From positions 372,001 to 436,000 of the forward strand of contig WIUZ02000016.1 of assembly GCA_015956445.1 (NCBI GenBank): DNA of 64,000 bases, in the 5' to 3' direction. The notes beneath the pieces were generated by a model. It was not told the DNA's origin and ran no database searches. It worked only from the letters and a program-made list of their open reading frames with translations. Position numbers and translations under genes: made by a program. The DNA comes from Thelephora terrestris (taxonomy: Eukaryota > Basidiomycota > Agaricomycetes > Thelephorales > Thelephoraceae). Shown one piece after another: positions 33,349 to 43,794 of the stretch (its first letter is position 1; each line of letters starts with the position of its first letter).

Positions 33349-33898
33349 TGTCAGGGCCACTCTTCGCCCTTCAGGTACCAGTGCTGTTGGTGAGTTGCAA
33401 CTCCAACCAACAAGAGTCAATGGGGCAAAGGGGGAACGACTTCCCTATATCCACCCAAAGTCTACATGGTCCAAAACACGATGGACGAGCGTTCTCCGGT
33501 AGGTTGTCCAAATTCACAGCAGGAGTGCCGAGCCTCTATCTGACAAATCCCTATCGTCGTCTGAGGGCAGATGTAAGAGCCCGAGGATGGCGCCTCAAAC
33601 TGGTGCTTGATCAAGAGAGCGACGAGGAACTCCTTTTCGTAAGCGCGTTTGCCGATTCTTGATACAAGGCCAAGAGAGAGAGGAGAGCGAACGTGTTCAA
33701 AGAGGTACTCGATAAGCTCTTCAGTGGCCTACAGCAAATACACCGATGCTGCAAGGAGAAGAGGACTTCCCGAGATATCAAAGATGGGGAATCTGTCACG
33801 AACACGTGACATGTTATTCAAAATCACACAGATCATTCGAGACATTGGTCTTATTCGCAGAAATAAAAGTACAAGGAAAGCTAACCAATACTACAAAC

Positions 33899-34796
33899 TT
33901 AAACAAGAACAAACGGATCCACGTCACAAGGACAGTCCTGAGGATACGGACAACGATGAGCGAAGTGATGGGGGTTATGGACGCTCTGAGGACAATAAGA
34001 ATACACCCGAGTTACCGGGTCTTGCCAACACTCCCTGCATCCCAACGCATCGTGGAACAAACTATCATGCATCTCCCGCTTCACGTCCGTCAATGCCGCA
34101 CTCACTAATGCGAACCCATAACGGTCTTGGAGACCCGCTACCTCCACTTTCAGCTTCATTCGAACCTGACGTGACTTGTCGGAGGGACGACAGCGTTGAC
34201 CAGTACGAGTCATCGGATTCCTGCGCTCTTTCTTCTTCTGGGTCCTCACCACCATCTGACGACTCGGAACAGGACTCCAAGGAGGGGATTGAGGGAGAGG
34301 AACCCCCTGATCGTGAAGGTGGCGGAGGGATGATGGGGGAGTGAGGAGCTGCGTCGGTGCAGTAAGCTCCGTGGCATCGATGGCCGAAGTACCGGAGGAG
34401 AGATTCCTGGAAAGGTTTCCAATTTTCCAAGGCAAAGTGAGAGAAGTCGTCATTGAGACTGTTGACAACGACATACATGACATCCATCCTCTTCTCCAAC
34501 TTCAAGATCCTATCCTCTCTCTCTTGTTCCATCGCGTCTTGCATGGGGGTAACCCCAGGAGCCCACCTTCGAGTCTTGTTGGGGTCTTCGTACCCAGCCC
34601 GCTCCCAGAACTCGGCGGGAGCATTGTGAGCGGTCAAGAAATCCACCGCCACCTGATTGTCGTGAGCGATGTTGGCGGGGGTATCATACAAGTGTTGCTC
34701 CACGTCGAAGGGAGCGTCCGCCTCAAAGGACAAAGTGAAGTCGAAGGGGGTGGCGGCAGCGTTAAGCAAGGCGTTGTTGGCAACGTAGGCCGACAT
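33899..34796 (-). CDS. Gene on the inner side of element G (unknown function)
   Basis: Starts MSAYVANNALLNAAATPF and contains VEQHLYDTPANIAHDNQV, a short charged coiled-coil segment with REDRILKLEKRMDVMYVVV, and CHGAYC, followed by a proline/serine-rich, acidic tail. It is the partner of the gene at 4185 in element H. The part 33899-34100 reads in a second frame, so exact coding limits are uncertain. No catalytic domain recognised. Confidence 0.55.
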
Positions 34797-35303
34797 AGTA
34801 GTAGAGGGTGTTTTAGAGAAAGGGGTGGTAATGGTAATTGTGGGAGAGGAAAAGAGACGATGGGAAAAGAAACCTATAATCCCCCTGGATTATATACGAC
34901 TGATTCAATAGGAAGCCAAAAGGGGAAGACAATGAATCATTGCCCATTTAAGTCCCAATTAGGATAAACGAACCCTTAACCCCAATCGCGATCCCATCAA
35001 ATCCTGAGAAATCCCCATCGATCAGGAGAAATCCCCATCAATCTTCTATTGCTACCATGAAACAAGGGAAATCCCCATTGATCATGAGAAATCCCCACTA
35101 GCCTTCTATTACCACCATGAAACGTGAGAAATCCCCCATTGTGCTTCTAATGACTCATTCGCTATTAATCCCATCTCGTTTCGTTATTTGCCGTTCTAAA
35201 AGTCCCACCTTGCTAACTCACTTACCCTGCCCTAAACTACGCACAGACCCTGTTGACTCCTGTTTAGCTCGTTGTAGAATAATGACTCCTGTAGAGGATT
35301 GGG

Positions 35304-35311
35304 TATATAAG
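35304..35311 (+). promoter_or_regulatory. TATA box of element G
   Basis: TATATAAG upstream of the outward gene at 35459; an AATAAA lies at 35381-35386. The equivalent in element H is at 3729-3736 on the minus strand. Confidence 0.5.
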
Positions 35312-35458
35312 AAGGAGCGTTCGCTCCTTTCTTTTCCCCATTCTCAATCTCTTCTGTACTCCTCTACCCACAACGTGAATAAACAAAGTAAGCTGAGGAA
35401 TCTTCCTCACGTCTTATTCCTTCTAACACATTCTAGCAGGAATTCTCCTGCCAGTGTA

Positions 35459-36081
35459 TGTTCAGCGCCCCCAACCCCTTTCCCTCTACAAGTCCAATCC
35501 AGCGACCAGTCGTCCCCGACGCTAGGAGATCTATCTGGGAGTATAAACTCATCAGAAGTCTCCAAGTAAACCGAACCACCGGTTTACTCACTCACTTCCC
35601 CTATTATTGACCCTTTGCGGCCCTTGACGCCGGAGTCACCACTCCCCCCTTTTTATTGGGTGCGGACCATCAGTTCCTTTGGAACTCAGACCTGACCAAT
35701 AGCGTCTTAGCGATGGTCTATTTTAGTATAAGTCCAGCATTCTACTTCCCCAATCCCCGTGTTCACCTTACCACTAACATCCATACCCACTCCCCTGCTA
35801 TTATCGTTCTTTGGTGGGAGGTACCAACTGAATTACCTTATTCGGTTATAGAATATCTCGTCAACTTCGAACGTCTTAGTGATCAAGACTTTGAACCATT
35901 TGTGCAGCACTTAAACCAGTTCTGCCAAGACTATCACTTGCCCGTCCACCCTTATCAAACAGAGTCACCGCTCTCGCTCGATATCCCTCCTCCCCTCACC
36001 TCTACACCCGGTACCCCATTCAAACCCCGACCCGACACCCCTCACCCGTCAGCTAATCCTCTAGCGCCCCACAAACAGTAA
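35459..36081 (+). CDS. ORF on the outward side of element G (unknown function)
   Basis: Starts MFSAPNPFPSTSP-like (frame opens near 35459) and ends NPLAPHKQ just before the element end. It contains HSPAIIVLWWEVPTELPY, NFERLSDQDFEPFVQHLNQF and a PPPLTSTPGTPF tail. It matches the minus-strand ORF 2957-3580 of element H. It begins about 150 bases after the TATA box, so it would be on the main element transcript. Domain unknown. Confidence 0.55.
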
Positions 36082-36126
36082 GCAGGCCCACACCCCTGAC
36101 AGAATCCTCAGCTACTCTACTGGTAT

Positions 36127-36133
36127 CTATATA
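36127..36133 (-). promoter_or_regulatory. TATA box of element F
   Basis: CTATATA on the plus strand, the inverted counterpart of the TATA box of E, just beyond the G insertion. G therefore separates this promoter from most of its downstream region. Confidence 0.45.
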
Positions 36134-36584
36134 GGAGAGTGGCCGGGACAGAGATAATCCTATCTAATAATAACTCGGAGCAAAGAAGGGCCGAGAGTAA
36201 GCCAGAACAGTAAGCGGCCCGGAACATAGAATAGAAATAACAAAGGAATGACTAATGGGTCAGGGTTCGTGAGAAAACAAGAAAGGGGTCATGACGTTGT
36301 GTGGGAACGGAATGACAAAGGATAATATCACATGTGCAGACTGACCAATAGGAGGACGACGTGTCAGCTCGTCCGATCGGGATAACAAAAGACCGAGTGG
36401 GGCTCGAATGTCGAGGCGAATGCATGGGGAGGCTGGACCGGTGAAACAATGGACCGATCCAATGGCGAATAGGGCGCGAGCGCTGTTGGTGGTCGGATAA
36501 AGCGTAGCGCGAACCGGCCGTTGGATCCATCAAACTCCCTTCTTCCCAAATCAACATTCCCACCAACCAACTACTCATCCTATC

Positions 36585-38597
36585 ATGCCCATGATCTCCG
36601 ATCGTGTCTTCCGTGCGGAGAACAGCACTGCTACCATCGAGTCTGCGGATCCACGATCTGTAGGGAACAAGGGATACTTGCTTCCGAACGCCAATGCGGC
36701 ATACCCCAGCTATCGAGAGGCACGTTGTCACGCGCACGCCGGTTGTTGGCGTTCGACTGACATCGCTTTTGCAGATCTTCGCGGTCGCCGACAAGGTGGA
36801 TGCTCGGCAATTGGAGGCGACGATCGCTAAACCTCCCAAGTACTTGACCATGGACGACGAACTATGGTTCCACAACCTGATCAACCACAAACTGCAAGAG
36901 TCGATGCGTGGGGTGACGTTCGATACCGAGCTGCGCATGCCGTGGGAGACTCCGGTGTCATCCGCCTTGTGGGGTCTTCTACAGATGGGAATCTACGACC
37001 TAGGAAATGGCGAAGGAAGGTGGCCTGGGGCTACTCGCTCTCAACACTACACAGCAGCTGTTGGTCACCGCCTTTGGTTCCTTTTGCGGACGGAACAGAA
37101 AGCGGTGAGTCGATCTGTGCATCCCGCTTGTGGGATAACACTGATTGGCTTTGTAGAATGAACGCTTGAAGCGTGAGGTGAAGGAAGCGAAGGACGACGC
37201 TCATAGGATGTATACGGAGATGTTGGACACCAAGAAGACTCTCCTCCTGATGAACGACACGCTTCATGTGACATTCGAGAGTGAGATGCTGGCAATGCGG
37301 GAGGAACACAACCAACTGGTCGAGTCGTTGAAGGAGCAGGATGACACCATACAGAGGGACTTGATCGAGGTCGACCGACGGCTCAACCGTCATACACTGG
37401 GGGCAGGGGCACCTGGAATTGGTGATTACATCTTGATTACATGGTGAGTTCATGTGCACTTTTCAATGATTGTAATCACCAATTCCAGGTTGATTACATT
37501 TCAAATGTTACCTTGACATGTAATTTAACTGTGCCCACCAACTCCATCTGAAATTTCCTCAAAATGTTCCCAAGCAATGTTTCCTGAATGTGCCCACTGG
37601 GCACATTGTGAAAACATCTCATGTTTTTGAGCGCATTTAGATTACATCTCGGACGATTGAAGAACATGTTGACTACATTGCAGTATCATTTTTGCCGACA
37701 GGTAAAGAACATCCCAGAAACATTTGTAGAGAACATTTGAAATGTAATTGGTGGACATTGGCTGGATTACATGTCAAGGTAACATTTGAAATGTAATCAA
37801 CCTGGAATTGGTGATTACAATCATTGAAAAGTGCACATGAACTCACCATGTAATCAAGATGTAATCACTGATTCCAGGTGCCCTTGCCCCCAGTGATAGA
37901 AGGGCTTTGAACGAGCTGGACACCAAGGTTGGCGTGATGTTCCCCTGGGTTTAACTGAGGGAACTCATTCCACTTCTAGGTCGATACGTTGGATGACGCC
38001 TTGCCATTGTTGGGCGCTCGGGTCGAGTCCATGAGTGAGCGGTTGTGCCATTGCCGCACTCATTCAGTGGCGGCCGTCCGTGACGAGTCCAAGGACGAGT
38101 CGATTCCGGACAGGATGGCTTCGCCGGCCTCTGGTGGTTCGTACCACACGCTGGAGTGTACCGATGGCGGGGAGGAGGTCGTTCGTGAGACGTCCGAGGA
38201 GACGGCCGTTAACCCGGTTAGTAGTTCGCCCGAGTTGGAGTACGCAGGGGAGAACGAGGTGGCCGTTCCGGTTCCGCCTCCTTCAATCTCTCCGGTGCGT
38301 GGACAGTGTTCCATTCGTGCCCGTCAATGGGTTCCTTACAACGGTGCTCATCGTCCAGCCCATCGAATGTGCCCCAGCAATCCCAATGTCGTCTGACAGG
38401 GAGGAGACATCGAGTCCACCGTCCTATTCCGACACGACAATGTTGCAGTGTCGCCTGGATCACGGCGAGCTGATCCCGGTAGAGTCCGTCGACGTGAACG
38501 AGTTAACGAACCTTATGCTCTTGTCGGTCCTGCGTGCAGCGGAGGCCGTGCGGTTGGTGACTCAACTGACCGAGAGGGTGGAGGGCTGGTCAGCTCA
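36585..38597 (+). CDS. Gene inside element F (copy of the E gene), interrupted by MITE 4
   Basis: Plus-strand copy of the element E gene: MPMISDRVFRAENSTATIES at 36585, LTMDDELWFHNLINHKLQ and SSALWGLLQMGIYDLGNG (36770-37110), coiled coil (REVKEAKDDAHRMYTEMLDT, 37170-37390), then MITE 4, then the tail with LPLLGARVESM and CHCR (37990-38400). It stops at MITE 5. Probably silent. Function unknown. Confidence 0.5.
37392..37898. mobile_element. Foldback MITE 4 (37395-37895), CACTG tips, TSD ata
   Basis: 501 bases, tips CACTGGGGGCAGGGGC and CTTGCCCCCAGTG, flanked by ata on both sides. Close relative of MITE 3, with the same GATTACAT-rich interior. Inserted in element F. Confidence 0.85.
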
Positions 38598-38599
38598 GA

Positions 38600-39439
38600 C
38601 ACTGGGGGCAAGGGGTCACTTACCCAGTGATTACATTGTGATTACATTGTGATTTTTTAGACAATGTGTCCAGCCTGTGGCCAGGAGTTACATGTTGAGT
38701 TCTTTTACAAAGTACCCATCAATGTGACCACAATGTGGCCAGTGGGTCCATCTTGATCACTTTCACAAAGTACTCATCAGTTCGATCACAATGTGCCCTG
38801 TGGGTCCATGCAGGATACATTGTAAAAGTATCCATCAAAGTGGCCACTGGGCACTTTGTCAAAGAAACCCCTGATTTCTTTCACAATTTTGTTCACAATG
38901 TATCCTACTGGGTGCCTGAGCCACTCATTGAGAGTTCTTTCAAAAAGTGCCCAGCAATGCAACCACAATGTCCCCAGGGGGTTCTTCTTAATGTTTTCAC
39001 AATGAACTCTCAATGTGGTTGGATTTCACAACAAACTTTCAAAGAAACCATTGAGTATCTGGTTGAAAACTTTGTGGACACATTGCTGGATACTTTATGA
39101 AAGAACTCTCAATGAGTGGCTCAGGTGTATGCTGGACACATTGTAAGCAAAATTGTGAAAGAACACAGGAGTTCCTTTCACAAAGTGCCCAGTGGCCACT
39201 TTGATAGATACTTTTACAATGTATCCTGCATGGACCCACAGGGCACATTGTGATCGAACTGATGAGTACTTTGTGAAAGTGATCAAGATGGACCCACTGG
39301 CCACATTGTGGTCACATTGATGGGTACTTTGTAAAAGAACTCAACATGTAACTCCTGGCCACAGGCTGGACACATTGTCTAAAAAATCACAATGTAATCA
39401 CAATGTAATCACTGGGTAAGTGACCCCTTGCCCCCAGTG
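38600..39439. mobile_element. Foldback MITE 5 (38600-39439), CACTG tips, no target duplication
   Basis: 840 bases, tips CACTGGGGGCAAGGGG, interior words CACAATGT, CCCAGTGG and TTTGTGAAAG mirrored around about 39020. Left flank aga and right flank cca do not match, and element F ends here, so the locus was rearranged after insertion or through this palindrome. Confidence 0.8.
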
Positions 39440-42400
39440 CCACCAGCCTCGTCTTCCACTCCACGCCCGTCGTCTTTTTGTCCGGTGTCTACTTTGGGGG
39501 TTCATACCCATTCACGTACTGAGGGGAAACGAGTGGTACAACTGACCTGGAAGGCACAGGCGGCCGAGTAGCTTGCTTTTATATACGTATCACCTTTGCC
39601 CTCGCGCTTCATCTGTAAGGCGAACAAGTTTCTTGGTCCCGAGTCAATCTATAGATAACACAAAGCCATGTTTTTGATAAATTTTGCGACCTCCTGTGAG
39701 AGGTGAAAATACAGTCTTATTTTCTTGCCCCCTTGCCCCGAACTTGAAGAATGAGGGACCGTGGGAATTTGTCCTTGGCAGTGCACTGCGTGTCACTTCC
39801 GGCCCAGCAGGATGTGGACTTAGAGATAACAACTGTGGCTGAGCTGAAAAGCTGCGCTCCACTCAATTTAGACACTACATTAATAGACAAAATACACCGT
39901 AAAGTGAGATATTTTAAATTACAAGTCCCAGGGCATGATTTTCCGGGGTAATCTACCCGGGTTGACTAGAAATTCAACCTCGCGCATTTGGCCAAAAGAA
40001 CGATGGGATGCAGAGAAGAATGAACATTATTTGGACGTCCAAGAGCGCCAACGGAACGGACGCGATCCCGGATCCCAGTGCACAATTTTCTGGGCTGCCC
40101 CACCCGGGATGGCATGACCTGAACCACCCCCGTTTCGGCTGAAAACCGACGGGAGGGAAAGCCGTTCTTGAGCTCGGCTCACTACCCAAAGGGAAGAGCA
40201 AACGCACTGTCATAGCACCCACAATTTTCCTTTTTTTTTCCTGTTGGTGCCAAGCGCCCGAACCCGGAAAGGGGATATTTTGCAGCGCGCAGCTGCTGGT
40301 TTCATTTTTTTCTGTATATACATTTAATGTTGAGCAGGTAGGGTATAATACTATACTACTACATGGATACTCTAATCCTTACCTGAAGGGGAGAGGTTTA
40401 TAGATGCTAGTGGGAGAGAGAGAGAGAGAAGCGATTGATTGGATCTATCTACACATGAGGGTATATATATCTATCTACTCTATTGGGGTCACATCTATAC
40501 AGTGTGACTGATGCAGGGTCTGTGCGGCGGCTTAAGGCACACGCGCGTCATACCGGTCGATCGGATCACTGATGTGATACCGTCCCTTCGGGTCGCTTTG
40601 ATCAGCGCTCTCCGGCATCGGCTCTCGCTTGAAGCGGTGGAGCCGGTTGACCCGTTGCCAGGCATAGACCTCCGGTTCAACATTTAATAGACATATATGT
40701 ATCTATACTACAGGCAATGCTAGTAATCAAACCCAGGAGGGAGGGACCCAGCAAGGGAGGGAAGCAGGCGGAAGGCGGGAGGGGAGGATTGACAGCGGAG
40801 GGATTGATGGCAGAAGGGCGGGAGGATTGATGGAGGGGGCGGGAAATCGACGGGAGGAAGGTGAGGGATTGATGGAAGGCCCCCACGAGTGCTCCTCCAG
40901 GGAATAATCGAGGACGGGACGCCATCAACCACGAGGGAAGGAGGAGGCACGGAATGTGTCAAAATTGGGTTTGAGGCGCCAGAGGGGATCCGTGACATGT
41001 CCTGACATGTCCCGATCATGGTTTCGAGACATCCCGGGTCCACCATCACATGCGGTAACATACGAGGGAGTGCGGAATAGTACTATTAGTTGTACTATTA
41101 GTTTTATTGCAACTAGGGGAGGGTTAAGCTATTTGAGACTGCATCTATCATCAGCAAATCGTGGAAAGTCCGGCAATTGAATATATGGGTCTACGAGAGT
41201 CGTAGTCCGGTATATAGCCTTATAACGCATTACATAGATCGGCGCTAACGGTCACCTGGGAGGTATATAATGGCTTACAACGCATTATAATGGGTTATAA
41301 GCCCTTGTATGGGAGGTACCCTGATTACCAGACTTTCCTCAACTTGCTGATGATTTTACTAAAGCGAACAAAAAGTCCGTAGAAATAGTACAAATCATGT
41401 AAGGACTCCCGCCAAATTTGTGTGAATTGCAAGTTCGGTCTGGAGGAGAAAGCTCAGCGGCGAGCAGATACAGCCAACGGAACGTACGTTTAAGACATGG
41501 AGGGTCCTCTCGAGTTCCGACTTCCAGGTGGCGATCACACGTCTATCACCTCTCGGGTCGAGGAAACGATGGATCGCATTCCTTTTGCCCTGCTTTGCGA
41601 TTCTCCCTGGATTCCTGCCACGACCCTAAAATTAAGACCTCAGTGAGAAAATTGCTCTATTTATACGCTGTAGGTTCAGCCCACGTTGTAAGCCGCTCAA
41701 CAGCTTCAGACACTGGCCGACTGATCTGACTCATTTCCCTGCCGCTCATCCCCCGCTCAAGGCTCCCGCAGACATCGGCACAGGCTAGTCCAAGTTCAAC
41801 GTAACCGATATTGTCGACCATCGAGTCCTGTGTACATTAGCTAGCCGTCGACCGACACGGACTGGGAGGATGCGTACAGGACTCAAACCGGCCTTGGCTG
41901 ATGTAATGGGCGTTGCCTCCTTCGCGAGATCCAAGGTGCCGATGGCTGCATTCAACGATGGGAGAGCACCACCCCCTCATCCTGGCGCTGAGCCTTAACT
42001 ACAGTCATTGTCGAAAATTGTGGTGGCTGCGGCTCAGAAGCGTGTGTGGCAGGATCCGCGGAATGACCAGAACCACCAAAAACCAATGTTACAGCTGTTT
42101 TCAAAACGATAGACCGTTTTCCGTAGGATACAGCCCCAAATTCTTGTTTACCTTTTGATGGTATTGGGGCACGGCAACTGGCATCGCGGCACCTGCCGGT
42201 TGTACACAGGCCTCCAGTAGTTCGTAAATTCCCGCAGTTCCTTTGACTCTTGGTCCTCAGGGTCGCTAACAATGTCAGGGATGTATTACAATTTTTCTGG
42301 GAGGGTGAGTGAGTTACGTTGAGGGACTTGACCCGGCACTGTGCATCATGCCGGGATGCCGAGCCCCAATACCATCAAAAGGTAAACAAGAATTTGGGGC

Positions 42401-42636
42401 TGTATCCTACGGAAAACGGTCTATCGTTTTGAAAACAGCTGTAGCGGCCATCCTGGTATCCCACGCACTGCATAAAAGGACCCACTTGGTGGCAAAGCGA
42501 TTCAGCCGTCACCGGGCCGCAATGATCGAATTGGAGCCCGAATCAAACCCGAAGGCTGTTGCGAGTGGTTCTACTTGCGGGGGCCTGTCCATCGAATGTC
42601 CCTCTTTATCTCAGCATCTCAGCTTTGACTCACAGG
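39440..42636. other. Transition zone without a supported gene
   Basis: 3.2 kb between the element nest and the gene space. It holds an (AG)n tract at about 40417-40430, a short open stretch at 41499-41645 reading MEGPLEFRLPGGDHTSI and EETMDRIPFALL that may be a gene relic, and the inverted duplication at 42090-42443. No tRNA or complete gene recognised. Confidence 0.5.
42090..42443. repeat. Inverted duplication, two 87-base arms
   Basis: Arms 42090-42176 and 42357-42443 are reverse complements with one difference, separated by 180 bases. They contain ATAGACCGTTTTCCGTAGGA and CTTGTTTACCTTTTGATGG. No target duplication or coding capacity seen. It lies about 190 bases upstream of the methyltransferase start. 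Confidence 0.8.
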
Positions 42637-43751
42637 ATGGTCCACGATATCGCAAAATCCGGTTTTGGAGAGGGCACAAATGAACTCTACGATAGGTAAA
42701 CGCCCCGCCTGGTGAACCGCCATGGAATTTATAACCAGCACTTACAACCTTCGCGAAGAGCCCGACCGTCTTATCAATCATCCGCCCTGAAGCATATCCG
42801 AGATTCTATCCTACTTCCACCGCCCTTGAACATCGTAGAGTCCGTCTTGCGATGACCTTGGCAATTCTCCGGCTGGACGGGATTTACTGACCGAACCCTT
42901 GGATCAGGATCGGAGCCGGAACGGGATTGTTCACCAGGTCTCTTCTCGCTCACCCAGACTGGTCCGAGGTGAATACCATCGGGTCGTTGAAAGCGCATGA
43001 CCCCAGTTCCGGGATGCGAACCGTGTTCGTGGAGAAGACCAAAGACGATCGCGTGACAGTCGCGGAAGGGACGTTTGAAAGGGTGGATGCTGAAGATGGC
43101 TGGGCGGACCTCGTCGTAATAGCCCAGGTGAGCCTATTCAGGCCATTCGCTCGAAATCGAGGCTGAACCTCGTTGGTAGGCGTTTCATTGGTGCCCGGAT
43201 TACGAAAAGGCTGCCCAGGAACTTGCTCGAGTCCTCAAACCACAAGGCACGATAGCTTTTATTTGGAACCTAGAAGACCGGTACGTAACACACGTCCTCA
43301 CAGTCTAATCCTGAGTTGCTCATGCGTCCACTCAAGTCATACTGCAGCCTGGGTCGCAAAGGCCCGGGACGTCATTGAAGCTCATGAAGCTGGGACCCCG
43401 CAATTTCGCTTAGGCGTGTCTACCCCGTATGCTAATCCACGCTGGACTTTCCCTGACAATTCATCTCCAGGTCTTTGGCGCAGATTCTTCGATACCCCTT
43501 CATACCAGAAACATTTCAAGACTGCAGAGGAAACGAAGTGGAAATATATCCTACCCGTGACGACCGAAGGTGTCGTCACTCGTGCGCTGAGCAAGAGCTA
43601 CATCTCCGTCCTCTCCGACGAAGAGCGAGGGAAGGTGACTGACAGCCTACGAAATATTCTCGAAACCGAACAAAAATCTTGGGTAAACGAAGAAGAGGGG
43701 GTTTTTGAATATCCATATGAGACGACGGTCGTAGTAATAAACAGGAAGTGA
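42637..43751 (+). CDS. Class I SAM-dependent methyltransferase
   Basis: ATG at 42637 (MVHDIAKSGFGEGTNELYDR), stop at 43751. Exons 42637-42695, 42759-42839, 42908-43127, 43180-43280, 43348-about 43415 and 43471-43751. Motif I is VEIGAGTGLFTRSL in exon 3, preceded by ARPSYQSSALKHI, then DPSSGM (post-I), ADLVVIAQAFHW (motif II region) and LKPQGTIAFIWNLEDR (motif III). This is the layout of fungal small-molecule methyltransferases of the Methyltransf_11 type, near trans-aconitate methyltransferases; the substrate cannot be read. The intron after exon 2 starts GTCCGT, and the exon 5 donor is unclear (possibly GC-AG). It meets STT4 tail to tail with only about 40 bases between stops. Confidence 0.85.
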
Positions 43752-43794
43752 AATGACAGATGGTAGGGTAGCTGCTGTCAGAAGAACGAAATTG

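Larger units (their letters stand above)
33789..36106. mobile_element. Element G (33794-36101), 5-bp target duplication gaatc
   Basis: Starts TGTCACGAAC at 33794 and ends CCCCTGACA at 36101, with perfect gaatc flanks (33789-33793, 36102-36106). The F sequence on both sides joins exactly at the duplication. About 2.3 kb; same family as H. It carries two divergent genes and a TATA box TATATAAG at 35304-35311 pointing right. It looks whole and young. Confidence 0.82.
33349..38599. mobile_element. Element F: relative of E, inverted, holding G and MITE 4, right end missing
   Basis: Starts TGTCAGGGCC at 33349 and follows element E in reverse orientation. It is interrupted by element G (33794-36101) and MITE 4 (37395-37895). 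The match to E stops where MITE 5 begins at 38600, and the expected far end is not found, so F is truncated. TATA box 36127-36133 (minus strand) points towards the 33349 end. It is a solo-LTR-like fossil with two insertions and one lost end, older than G. Confidence 0.75.

Noticed and set aside
11004-39439. CRISPR-like or satellite arrays, because of short repeated words
   Set aside because: The words are arranged as two mirrored arms between CACTG tips with target duplications, so they are parts of MITEs.
40490-40690. Structured RNA or tRNA in a GC-rich stretch
   Set aside because: No cloverleaf or conserved boxes; composition alone is not enough.
41499-41760. A complete gene around MEGPLEFRLPGGDHTSI
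   Set aside because: Only one short open block is seen, with no plausible upstream or downstream exons.
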